Of a stretch of 5,062 nucleotides of DNA, positions 1-5,062 are shown piece after piece. This DNA is from Phycisphaerae bacterium (GTDB taxonomy: Bacteria; Planctomycetota; Phycisphaerae; SM23-33): NCBI GenBank assembly GCA_030628445.1, contig DAOVQV010000130.1, forward strand, positions 1 to 5,062, written 5' to 3'. Numbering within the stretch: position 1 is the first letter of the stretch; each line of letters begins with the position of its first letter. The notes beneath the pieces are model-generated. The model was not told the DNA's origin. It did no database searches and worked only from the letters and a program-made list of their open reading frames with translations. Position numbers and translations under genes: made by a program.

Positions 1-386
1 CAACCCCGGAAGGGGCTTTGATCATCATAAAGCCGTTCGACCCGGGCAGCGTCAAGGATATCGAACGGGCCATCTTGGGAAGTGATTTGGGAATCACGCC
101 AAACGTGGACGGGAAGATCATTCGCCTGGCGGTTCCGCCGCTGTCGATAGAAAGGCGCGGGCAACTGGGCGGGCAGGTCAAGAAGATGGCCGAGCAAACC
201 CGGGTCTCCATCCGCAACGCCCGACACGACGGGAACAAAGAAGTCGAGAAGCAGGAAAAGGTCTCCGACCTAACCGAGGATGACGCCAGGAAGGGAAAAG
301 ACGACATCCAAGACCTGACCCGCCGGTACGAAGATAAGGTCACGGAGATCTTGGAGGCAAAGATCAAGGAAATCGAAGAGACGTAG
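1..386 (+). CDS. frr: Ribosome recycling factor, C-terminal part (5' end outside window)
   Basis: Ribosome recycling factor works with EF-G in the cytoplasm to split post-termination ribosomes so subunits, mRNA and tRNA can be reused. The open frame enters the window already coding (first full codon at base 3) and stops with TAG at 384-386. It gives 127 residues of a protein usually about 185 long, so roughly the first 58 are missing. Family hallmarks are visible: IKPFDP, AILGSDLGI followed by NVDGKIIRL, and PPLSIERR. After these comes the long charged C-terminal helix of the three-helix bundle, beginning at the conserved VSIRNARHD segment (family consensus close to RNxRRD; here the last Arg of the pair is His, a mild variant). 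The TTG at 18 is an internal Leu codon, not the start. No intrinsic terminator is obvious in the spacer after the stop. The usual upstream partner pyrH would lie outside the window. Confidence 0.95.
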   Translation, partial: TPEGALIIIKPFDPGSVKDIERAILGSDLGITPNVDGKIIRLAVPPLSIERRGQLGGQVKKMAEQTRVSIRNARHDGNKEVEKQEKVSDLTEDDARKGKDDIQDLTRRYEDKVTEILEAKIKEIEET

Positions 387-532
387 GGACCTGGGAAGCT
401 CGCCGTATCACCCCGACCGCCACAACACACCAGGATCGCCCACAGTCTCACTCCTGGGCAGGCGGATTGGCTTCAATCTTCGTTGCGGGAGTGCTGGGCG
501 GCGCGAGCTGGGCGTTTTGCAGGATGAATCGT

Positions 533-561
533 TTGGCCGGGTGGGTCGCCGGCGGTATAAT
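533..561 (+). promoter_or_regulatory. Sigma70-type promoter for the tRNA-Lys/tRNA-Glu unit
   Basis: A perfect -10 hexamer TATAAT lies at 556-561. A -35-like TTGGCC (4 of 6 matches to TTGACA) lies at 533-538, with the optimal 17-bp spacer. A start about 7 bp after the -10 would fall near 568, leaving a leader of about 8 nt before the tRNA-Lys gene at 576, for RNase P to remove. Position, spacing and the strong -10 fit a stable-RNA promoter. No experimental start site is known from the sequence alone. Confidence 0.75.
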
Positions 562-575
562 CGCACCACGCGGGA

Positions 576-648
576 GGGGGAGTAGCTCAGTTGGTAGAGC
601 AACGGCCTTTTAAGCCGTAGGTCCTGGGTTCGAGCCCCAGCTCCCTCA
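576..648 (+). tRNA. tRNA-Lys, anticodon UUU
   Basis: A complete 73-nt cloverleaf can be drawn. The acceptor stem GGGGGAG pairs with CTCCCTC with one G-U pair at 2-71. The D arm is GCTC/GAGC with loop AGTTGGTA. The anticodon stem ACGGC/GCCGT encloses loop CTTTTAA, giving anticodon TTT. The variable loop is 5 nt, and the T arm CTGGG/CCCAG encloses TTCGAGC. The discriminator base is A at 648. The CCA end is not encoded (ATT follows), so a CCA-adding enzyme is needed. It is first in a two-tRNA unit with tRNA-Glu 79 bp downstream. Confidence 0.97.
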
Positions 649-687
649 TTGACGATGTATCAACAAGGCGCCGTCAGGCAAACGAAC

Positions 688-714
688 TTGCATTTGGCGG
701 CGTTGTGATATACA
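688..714 (+). promoter_or_regulatory. Possible weak promoter in front of tRNA-Glu
   Basis: A TATACA hexamer at 709-714 (4 of 6 to TATAAT) sits 14 bp before the tRNA-Glu gene, the same geometry as the -10 in front of tRNA-Lys (15 bp). The only -35 candidate is TTGCAT at 688-693, with a short 15-bp spacer. This is weak. tRNA-Glu may simply be co-transcribed with tRNA-Lys and processed from the joint transcript. Confidence 0.3.
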
Positions 715-727
715 GCAAGAGAATGTC

Positions 728-799
728 GGCCCCATCGTCTAGCGGTTAGGACACAGGCTTTTCAAGCCTGCAACCCGGGTTCGATTCCCGGTGGGGTCA
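728..799 (+). tRNA. tRNA-Glu, anticodon UUC
   Basis: A complete 72-nt cloverleaf can be drawn. The acceptor stem GGCCCCA pairs with TGGGGTC, with a G-U pair at the second position. The D arm is closed by GTC/GAC around TAGCGGTTAG. The anticodon stem CAGGC/GCCTG encloses TTTTCAA, giving anticodon TTC. The T arm CCGGG/CCCGG encloses TTCGATT. The discriminator is A at 799. CCA is not encoded (TTA follows). A strong terminator hairpin begins 2 bp after the gene, so this is the last gene of the tRNA unit. Confidence 0.97.
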
Positions 800-801
800 T
801 T

Positions 802-830
802 AAGCCCACGCCAAGGTTGGCGTGGGCTTT
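802..830 (+). terminator. Intrinsic terminator after the tRNA unit
   Basis: AAGCCCACGCC at 802-812 pairs perfectly with GGCGTGGGCTT at 819-829, with AAGGTT between. One further A-T pair would leave an AGGT tetraloop. The GC-rich stem is preceded by A residues and followed by TTT and, after GTGA, another TTTT (835-838). The T tract is interrupted, but the stem is very stable and it sits directly after tRNA-Glu. It should separate tRNA transcription from apgM, which then needs its own promoter in about 831-885. Confidence 0.82.
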
Positions 831-873
831 GTGATTTTGATAGACTCACCTGCCCGATCACTGGACATGAAAC

Positions 874-878
874 AAGGA
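874..878 (+). promoter_or_regulatory. Ribosome binding site of apgM
   Basis: AAGGA lies 7 bp before the ATG at 886. This supports that start over the ATG at 867, which is in another frame. Confidence 0.75.
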
Positions 879-885
879 CAAAACC

Positions 886-2103
886 ATGGAAGACGCGTAC
901 GGAACGCTGATCAGCTCTCTTGCCGTCGCTAACGAGAGGCGAATCGTCCTGCTGGTGATGGACGGGCTGGGCGACTGCGACAACGACGGGGCGGGCACGT
1001 CGCTGCAACAGGCGCGAACGCCACACCTGGACGCACTGGCAGCCCGAAGCGCCTTGGGCCAGACCCTCCCGGTAGCCGTCGGCGTCACCCCCGGCAGCGG
1101 GCCCGGGCACTTGGGCCTGTTCGGATACGATCCACTGGTCTATCAGGTCGGGCGGGGTGTGCTCAGCGCACTGGGCATCGAGTTTGCGTTGGAAGATCGC
1201 GACGTGGCCGCGCGGCTGAACTTCTGCACCATCGACACGGAAGGGAACGTTACCGACCGCCGGGCCGGGAGAATTTCCGATGAGGAGAATCGGCAAGTCT
1301 TGGCGAAGATCAAAGAGAAGATCGCCCCCCCCGCCGGCGTGGATATCCTGCTTGAGACCGTCGCCGAACACAGGGCCCTTATGGTTCTCCGCGGCGATGG
1401 GCTGGACGACGATATCGGCGATACAGACCCACAGGCGACGGGCGTACCGCCCTTGTCGGCGTCCCGGGGCCCGCATGATAAGTCCAGGACAGCGAAACTG
1501 GTCGATGAGATCATCGCGCAGGTGAGGGGAATCCTGGCCGATGAGCCAAAGGCGAACATGATCCTGGCTCGCGGTTTTGCCAAGTACCCCACCTGGCCGA
1601 AGTTCGCCGAGCGATACAAGATGGTCCCGGGCGCCGTTGCGGGCTATCCGATGTACCGCGGAGTGGCCCGTCTGGTCGGGATTCCAGTTGTCTCCCAGCC
1701 GACTTCGGCCGCCGATATATGCAGCGAGACAGTCAAAGCGATGCAGGATCACACCTTCATCTTCGCCCACTTCAAATACACGGACAAGACAGCCGAGGAC
1801 GGCGACCTGGCCGGTAAGATCGCTCGGATCGAGGAGATGGACACGGCTCTTCCGACCCTGCTGGCGGGGAAGCCGGACGTTCTGATCATTACCGGCGATC
1901 ACTCCACGCCGCCTTCACTGAAGGCGCACAGTTGGCACCCGGTTCCGGTGTTAATGAGCGGGCCTTACCTTCGCGGCGGCGACGGGGCCGGCGGATTCAA
2001 CGAGATTACGTCCCGAGCCGGTCAGATCGGAACGATCCTGGCGAAGGAGCTGATCCCCCTCGCCATGGCGCATGCGGGCAAGCTGGAGAAATTCGGGGCC
2101 TAA
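886..2103 (+). CDS. apgM: 2,3-bisphosphoglycerate-independent phosphoglycerate mutase, archaeal (ApgM) type
   Basis: This cytoplasmic enzyme interconverts 3-phosphoglycerate and 2-phosphoglycerate in glycolysis and gluconeogenesis without 2,3-BPG, using two metal ions and a phosphoserine intermediate. It belongs to the alkaline phosphatase superfamily. The 405 residues match the usual family length of about 400. Visible motifs in order: the metal-binding MDGLGD (Asp26); TPHLDALA (45-52); the nucleophile region TPGSGPGHLGLFGYDP, with Ser71 the likely phosphorylated serine (the counterpart of the Ser in NSEVGH of the longer GpmI enzymes); HFKYTDKTAEDGD (295-307), which carries metal ligands; and ITGDHSTP (335-342, Asp338/His339) followed by AHSWHPVPVLMSGP with His348. 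The length and motif style are ApgM (COG3635), not GpmI. The ATG is backed by AAGGA. It converges on pfp with a 9-bp gap and no hairpin between. The family call is near certain; the exact ligand residues are inferred from family pattern. Confidence 0.96.
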   Translation: MEDAYGTLISSLAVANERRIVLLVMDGLGDCDNDGAGTSLQQARTPHLDALAARSALGQTLPVAVGVTPGSGPGHLGLFGYDPLVYQVGRGVLSALGIEFALEDRDVAARLNFCTIDTEGNVTDRRAGRISDEENRQVLAKIKEKIAPPAGVDILLETVAEHRALMVLRGDGLDDDIGDTDPQATGVPPLSASRGPHDKSRTAKLVDEIIAQVRGILADEPKANMILARGFAKYPTWPKFAERYKMVPGAVAGYPMYRGVARLVGIPVVSQPTSAADICSETVKAMQDHTFIFAHFKYTDKTAEDGDLAGKIARIEEMDTALPTLLAGKPDVLIITGDHSTPPSLKAHSWHPVPVLMSGPYLRGGDGAGGFNEITSRAGQIGTILAKELIPLAMAHAGKLEKFGA

Positions 2104-2112
2104 GGACGGTTC

Positions 2113-3345
2113 TTACAGTTTTGCGATGGTGGGTAACTCGCCGGCGAGGGGAGCAACGTACTGGCGGAAAGCTTCGTTGACACCGTTACCGGAATCGTTG
2201 ATGTATTCAGCGGGAAGCCGCTTGATTTCCTTGGCCACGTCTTTCAGCTCGGCCCGGAAGCACTCGATCCCGTAGTGTTCGCCTTCACCGGTTCGCTTAA
2301 AGGCCACAGAGCCGCTGACATGACCGGCCATGGCGTATTCGACGGCCTTCGTCCCCGCCAGGCGGGCTTCGGCCTGATCGGTCGGCGAGGCAAAGCCGGG
2401 AAAGCTACGCTGCAAGTACCCAAACGTATCGGAACGGATGCGCAGCTTCTGGCGGACGCCGGCCTTGACGAGATTCGCCATATAGTCTCCCAAAGCGCCG
2501 CTGCCGGAAAGCTGGATGTTCCCGTGGCTGTCCCGCTCTGTCGTCTCCGTAATCGTCTGGGCCCAGCTTCGGCCTGCCTCATCCATGATCCCCTCCGAGA
2601 CAGCGACTAAGCACCTCCCAAGCCTCCCGTAGACCTCCAGCACGTCGCTGACAAACTTCTCCCGAGAGACGGGCGATTCCGGCACGTAGATAAGGTGGGG
2701 ACCGTCGCGGTCATCTTCGCGGGCGAGCATACTGGACGCAGCCAGCCACCCCGCGCTGCGACCCATAATCACATCGACCTTGACCCCCGGCAGCGAGGCA
2801 TTGTCGCGGTCGTCGCCCATGATCGCGGCGGCTACGAACCGTGCAGCCGAGCCGTAACCGGGGCAGTGGTCGGTTACGCGCAGGTCGTTGTCGATGGTCT
2901 TGGGGATATGGAAGACGCGAAGCTCGTAATTCGACTCAGCCGCCATCTCATTGACAATTCGCGCCGCGTCGGCCGAGTCGTTCCCGCCGATGTAGAAGAA
3001 GTACCGCACATTGTGCCTACCGAGGACCTGGAAGATCCGGCGGCAGTACTTCTCGTCGGGCTTGTCGCGGGTGCTGCCCAGCGCGGCACATGGGGTCTGA
3101 GCCACCTTCTCCAGCAGCGACGCGTCCAAGCCGTTCAAATCGACAAACCGCCGCTCGACGATGCCCCGCACCCCGTGGCGAGCACCTAACAGCTTGTCGA
3201 TCGCATCGTACTGGGCGACGGCTTCGATCACAGCGACCAGCGACTGATTGATCACCGCGGTCGGTCCGCCGGATTGTCCTATAACCGCATTGCCCTTCAG
3301 TAGATCACTCATTGGTTTGCTCAGTTTGTCCCGCCGGCGCGGCAC
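2113..3345 (-). CDS. pfp: Pyrophosphate-dependent 6-phosphofructokinase
   Basis: It phosphorylates fructose 6-phosphate to fructose 1,6-bisphosphate using PPi instead of ATP. The step is reversible, so the enzyme can serve glycolysis and gluconeogenesis. The 410 residues show the phosphofructokinase fold motifs: the N-terminal phosphoryl-donor loop IGQSGGPTAVIN (22-33); GGNDS (120-124), with Asn-Asp where ATP enzymes have GGDGS; PKTIDNDL (148-155), with catalytic Asp152 and Lys149 in place of the Gly of ATP enzymes; MGRSAGW (194-200); and FGYLQRSFPGFASPTD (308-323). The Asp in GGND and the Lys before TIDND are the accepted signature of PPi dependence. The GTG at 3345 has GGGGAGGA just upstream but only 3-4 bp away; ATG at 3312 (MSDLLKGNAVIG) gives the shorter N-terminus usual in this family but has a poor ribosome binding site. 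It lies 30 bp after accC, so it is probably the third gene of the accB-accC-pfp operon. Confidence 0.92.
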   Translation of the reverse strand: MPRRRDKLSKPMSDLLKGNAVIGQSGGPTAVINQSLVAVIEAVAQYDAIDKLLGARHGVRGIVERRFVDLNGLDASLLEKVAQTPCAALGSTRDKPDEKYCRRIFQVLGRHNVRYFFYIGGNDSADAARIVNEMAAESNYELRVFHIPKTIDNDLRVTDHCPGYGSAARFVAAAIMGDDRDNASLPGVKVDVIMGRSAGWLAASSMLAREDDRDGPHLIYVPESPVSREKFVSDVLEVYGRLGRCLVAVSEGIMDEAGRSWAQTITETTERDSHGNIQLSGSGALGDYMANLVKAGVRQKLRIRSDTFGYLQRSFPGFASPTDQAEARLAGTKAVEYAMAGHVSGSVAFKRTGEGEHYGIECFRAELKDVAKEIKRLPAEYINDSGNGVNEAFRQYVAPLAGELPTIAKL

Positions 3346-3348
3346 CGG

Positions 3349-3356
3349 TCCTCCCC
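3349..3356 (-). promoter_or_regulatory. Shine-Dalgarno candidate deciding the pfp start
   Basis: GGGGAGGA on the minus strand matches the anti-SD well but sits only 3-4 bp before the GTG at 3345, closer than usual. It is about 36 bp from the alternative ATG at 3312, too far to serve it. It therefore favours the GTG start, with reservation. Confidence 0.5.
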
Positions 3357-3375
3357 GGCCGCGGGCGCCTAGTAA

Positions 3376-4723
3376 TTAGCTGTTCAACAACTCCCGCTCA
3401 ATGTAAGTCGTTTCCCACATCCCTCGAATGAACCTCTCGTGAGCAAGGACGTCCTTGCACAAATCAATCGTCGTCTTTGTCGGGAAAATCACGAACTCAT
3501 CCAGCGCCCGCAAGGCGGTGGAGATGGCCTCGGGCCGCGTCGGACGATGGACGATCAGCTTTCCAACCAGGCTGTCGTATGTGGGCGAGATCACGTATCC
3601 CTGGTAAACATGTGAATCCCACCGCACCCCAGGGCCCCCGGGAGCGACGAATGCATCCACCCTGCCCGGTGAGGGACGGAAGTTGTGCTCGGGGTCCTCG
3701 GCGTTGATACGACATTCTATGCTGGACCCGCTCGGGGCGATGTCGTGCTGGTCAATGTCGAGCTTTTCGCCCGAGGCGATTCGCAGTTGCCACTTGACGA
3801 GATCCTCACCGGTGACCATCTCGGTGATGGGATGCTCGACTTGGATCCGGGTGTTGACCTCCAGGAAGTAGAAGTTGTTGTTCCGGTCAAGCATGAATTC
3901 GACCGTACCGGCGTTGTGGTATCCGACCTCCTCGGTCAGCCGGACCGCAGCGGCGCACATCTCCTCGCGCAGATCGGGATCGAGCTTCGGCGCGGGCGAT
4001 TCCTCGATCACCTTCTGCCGTCGCCTCTGAACGGAGCATTCTCGCTCGTACAGGTGGACAACCCTCCCGGTGCGGTCGCCGAGAATCTGCACCTCAATGT
4101 GCCGGAAGTTCTCGATGCATTTTTCCATGTACAGCCGGCCGTCCTTGAATGCGATCTCCGCCTCCGTCTGTGCTTGTTTGAACGACGCCCGCAACGTCGC
4201 TTCCTTGTGCGCGCGGCCTATGCCCGTTCCCCCCCCCCCCGGCCGCCGCCTTTAATGCAACCGGATACCCGATCCGGTCTGCAACCTGCGCCGCATCTTC
4301 CACTGTCTCGACGGATCCGCCGCTGTCCGGAGCGACCGGGACGCGGGCGGTCCTGGCTAGTTCCTTGGCCCGGATCTTGTCGCCTAAAGCACGCATGCTC
4401 TCGACGCTGGGACCGATAAACTCGATCTTGCAGTCGCGGCAGATCTCAGCGAACTCGGCGTTTTCAGCCAGGAAGCCGTAACCGGGATGGATCGCCTCCA
4501 CGTCGGCAATCTCAGCGGCCGCGATGATCCGGGGAATGTTGAGATAGCTTTCGGCCGACGGCGCCGGACCAATACAAATTCGATCATCGGCCAGGTGAAG
4601 GTAACTGGCGTTGGTGTCGGCCTCTGAGTACACCGCCACGGTCTCGACGCCGAGCTCCCTACAGGCCCGTATGACCCTTAGCGCTACCTCGCCTCGGTTT
4701 GCGATCAGAATGCGGGAGAACAT
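3376..4723 (-). CDS. accC: Biotin carboxylase subunit of acetyl-CoA carboxylase, interrupted by an apparent frameshift
   Basis: AccC carboxylates the biotin on AccB using ATP and bicarbonate, the first half-reaction of malonyl-CoA formation for fatty acid synthesis. Bases 4723 to about 4240 encode the N-terminal domain: FSRILIANRGEVALRVIRA, the IHPGYGFLAEN loop (79-88) and VALKAAAGGGG, with ATP-binding Lys158. After a 12-base G tract the match continues in the next frame: AHKEATLRASFKQAQTEAE, YMEKCIENFRHIEVQ, ERECSVQRRRQKVIEESPAP (226-245), FLEVNTRIQVEHPITE with catalytic Glu288, Asn290 and Arg292, and ECRINAEDP, ending with TAA at 3376. Removing one base gives 448 residues, against 449 in E. 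coli. As written, the first frame would end at 4094 after 209 residues. All other key residues are intact and the gene should be essential, so sequence error is the likeliest cause. The ATG at 4723 has GAGG 10 bp upstream (4734-4737). It lies 23 bp after accB. Confidence 0.93.
4229..4240 (-). repeat. 12-base poly-G tract within accC (frameshift site)
   Basis: Twelve consecutive C on the plus strand read as twelve G in the accC sense strand, exactly on the glycine-rich loop after Lys158. Upstream codons are in frame with the tract read as four GGG codons. Downstream codons resume the biotin carboxylase match only if one base is dropped, for example eleven G followed by GGA ACG GGC. It is either a consensus error at a homopolymer or a true slippage-prone tract. 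Confidence 0.9.
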
Positions 4724-4746
4724 GCTCTGGGGCCCTCGTTGCCGCC

Positions 4747-5062
4747 TCAGGCGCCTTTGACGCAGAAGAGCACCTGCCCGAACTCTACGGGCTGGGTATT
4801 CTTGACACAGATCTTTGCGATGGTCCCTGCGCACTCGGCCTTGATCTCGTTCATGACCTTCATGGCCTCGATGATGCAGACGACCGCATCTTCGTCGACC
4901 ACAGACCCAACGGTTACGTACGGATCGCTGTCGGGGCTGGGAGCCGTATAAAACGTACCGACCATGGGGCTCGTGACTTCCAGGAGTTCCTCGCCGGTCG
5001 GCTCGGCGGTTGCTTCGGGGGGCACCGAAGGCGCCCGCGCCGTCTGTGGAGCCGCGGGGGCG
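4747..5062 (-). CDS. accB: Biotin carboxyl carrier protein of acetyl-CoA carboxylase, C-terminal part (5' end outside window)
   Basis: AccB carries the biotin that shuttles carboxyl groups from AccC to the carboxyltransferase. The frame stays open to the right edge, and 104 residues are visible, ending with TGA at 4747-4749. The first visible stretch is rich in Ala and Pro (APAAPQTARAPS and onward), the typical flexible linker. The biotinyl domain follows with VTSPMVGTFYTAPSPDSDP, whose TAPSPDSDP region is the thumb loop typical of acetyl-CoA carboxylase carriers. Then comes IIEAMKVMNEIKAE, in which the Lys of AMKVMNE (codon 4858-4860) is the biotinylation site, and finally QPVEFGQVLFCVKGA. 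The GTG at 5025 lies inside the linker and is not the true start. The usual protein is about 150-170 residues, so the N-terminal 50-60 residues are missing. It is the first visible gene of the accB-accC-pfp cluster. Confidence 0.95.
   Translation of the reverse strand, partial: APAAPQTARAPSVPPEATAEPTGEELLEVTSPMVGTFYTAPSPDSDPYVTVGSVVDEDAVVCIIEAMKVMNEIKAECAGTIAKICVKNTQPVEFGQVLFCVKGA

Noticed and set aside
428..458. Inverted repeat CCAGGA / TCCTGG after frr as a possible terminator
   Set aside because: Only a 6-bp stem with a 16-base loop and no T tract; likely chance in GC-rich DNA.
493..514. Direct repeat GCTGGGCG twice, 14 bp apart
   Set aside because: Too short to be meaningful at this base composition and not linked to any element.
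408..602. Minus-strand 64-codon frame in the frr to tRNA spacer
   Set aside because: It overlaps the tRNA-Lys gene and its promoter, has an Arg/Pro/Ser-rich low-information product and no support as a gene.
649..727. Possible small RNA or leader between the two tRNAs
   Set aside because: Only a 5-bp TGACG/CGTCA pairing with a long loop is visible; no convincing structure or open frame.
837..842. TTGATA as a -35 element for apgM (5 of 6 to TTGACA)
   Set aside because: No acceptable -10 hexamer is found 15-19 bp downstream, and it overlaps the T-rich tail of the terminator. A promoter for apgM is expected in this gap but cannot be placed.
739..1902. Long 387-codon open frame on the minus strand opposite apgM
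   Set aside because: It lies antisense to a clearly identified apgM, runs through the tRNA-Glu gene and terminator, and shows no recognisable domain. It is a typical high-GC shadow frame.
2275..2610. Plus-strand frames inside pfp (2275-2610 and 2695-3189)
   Set aside because: They are antisense to the conserved Pfp motifs and have no protein family features.
3685..4419. Plus-strand 244-codon frame opposite accC
   Set aside because: It is antisense to conserved biotin carboxylase codons on both sides of the G tract, with no recognisable motif. It is a shadow frame.

Overview
This is a high-GC bacterial chromosome segment of compact housekeeping genes. The gene set is an acetyl-CoA-type accB-accC pair, a pyrophosphate-dependent phosphofructokinase and an archaeal-type (ApgM) phosphoglycerate mutase in a bacterial setting, with tRNAs whose genes do not encode the CCA end. 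Together with the style of the proteins this suggests a Planctomycetota/Phycisphaerae-like or other deep-branching Gram-negative bacterium. That assignment is an inference from gene content and is weak. No mobile element, CRISPR array, phage gene or defence system is visible.

Layout. The left edge (plus strand) holds the last 127 codons of frr (ribosome recycling factor). A 189-bp spacer follows, ending in a strong sigma70-type promoter (TTGGCC, 17 bp, TATAAT). That promoter drives tRNA-Lys(UUU) at 576-648, followed after 79 bp by tRNA-Glu(UUC) at 728-799. A strong intrinsic terminator hairpin closes the tRNA unit. Next on the plus strand is apgM (886-2103), a complete cofactor-independent phosphoglycerate mutase with a clear Shine-Dalgarno sequence.

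The right half is on the minus strand and reads from the right edge leftward: accB (biotin carboxyl carrier protein, C-terminal part, running off the window), accC (biotin carboxylase), then pfp (PPi-dependent 6-phosphofructokinase). The gaps are only 23 and 30 bp, so this looks like one operon. pfp ends 9 bp from the end of apgM, and the two converge with no terminator hairpin seen between them.

Together the genes connect glycolysis (Pfp at the upper committed step, ApgM at 3PG/2PG) with entry into fatty acid synthesis (AccB/AccC, which carboxylate biotin for malonyl-CoA formation). The main anomaly is in accC. A 12-bp G tract falls exactly on the codons of the ATP-grasp glycine-rich loop and puts the two halves of an otherwise well-conserved biotin carboxylase in different frames (one base too many). 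The residues just after it also depart from the family consensus. A sequencing or assembly error is the most likely cause; a real mutation or slippage site is the alternative.
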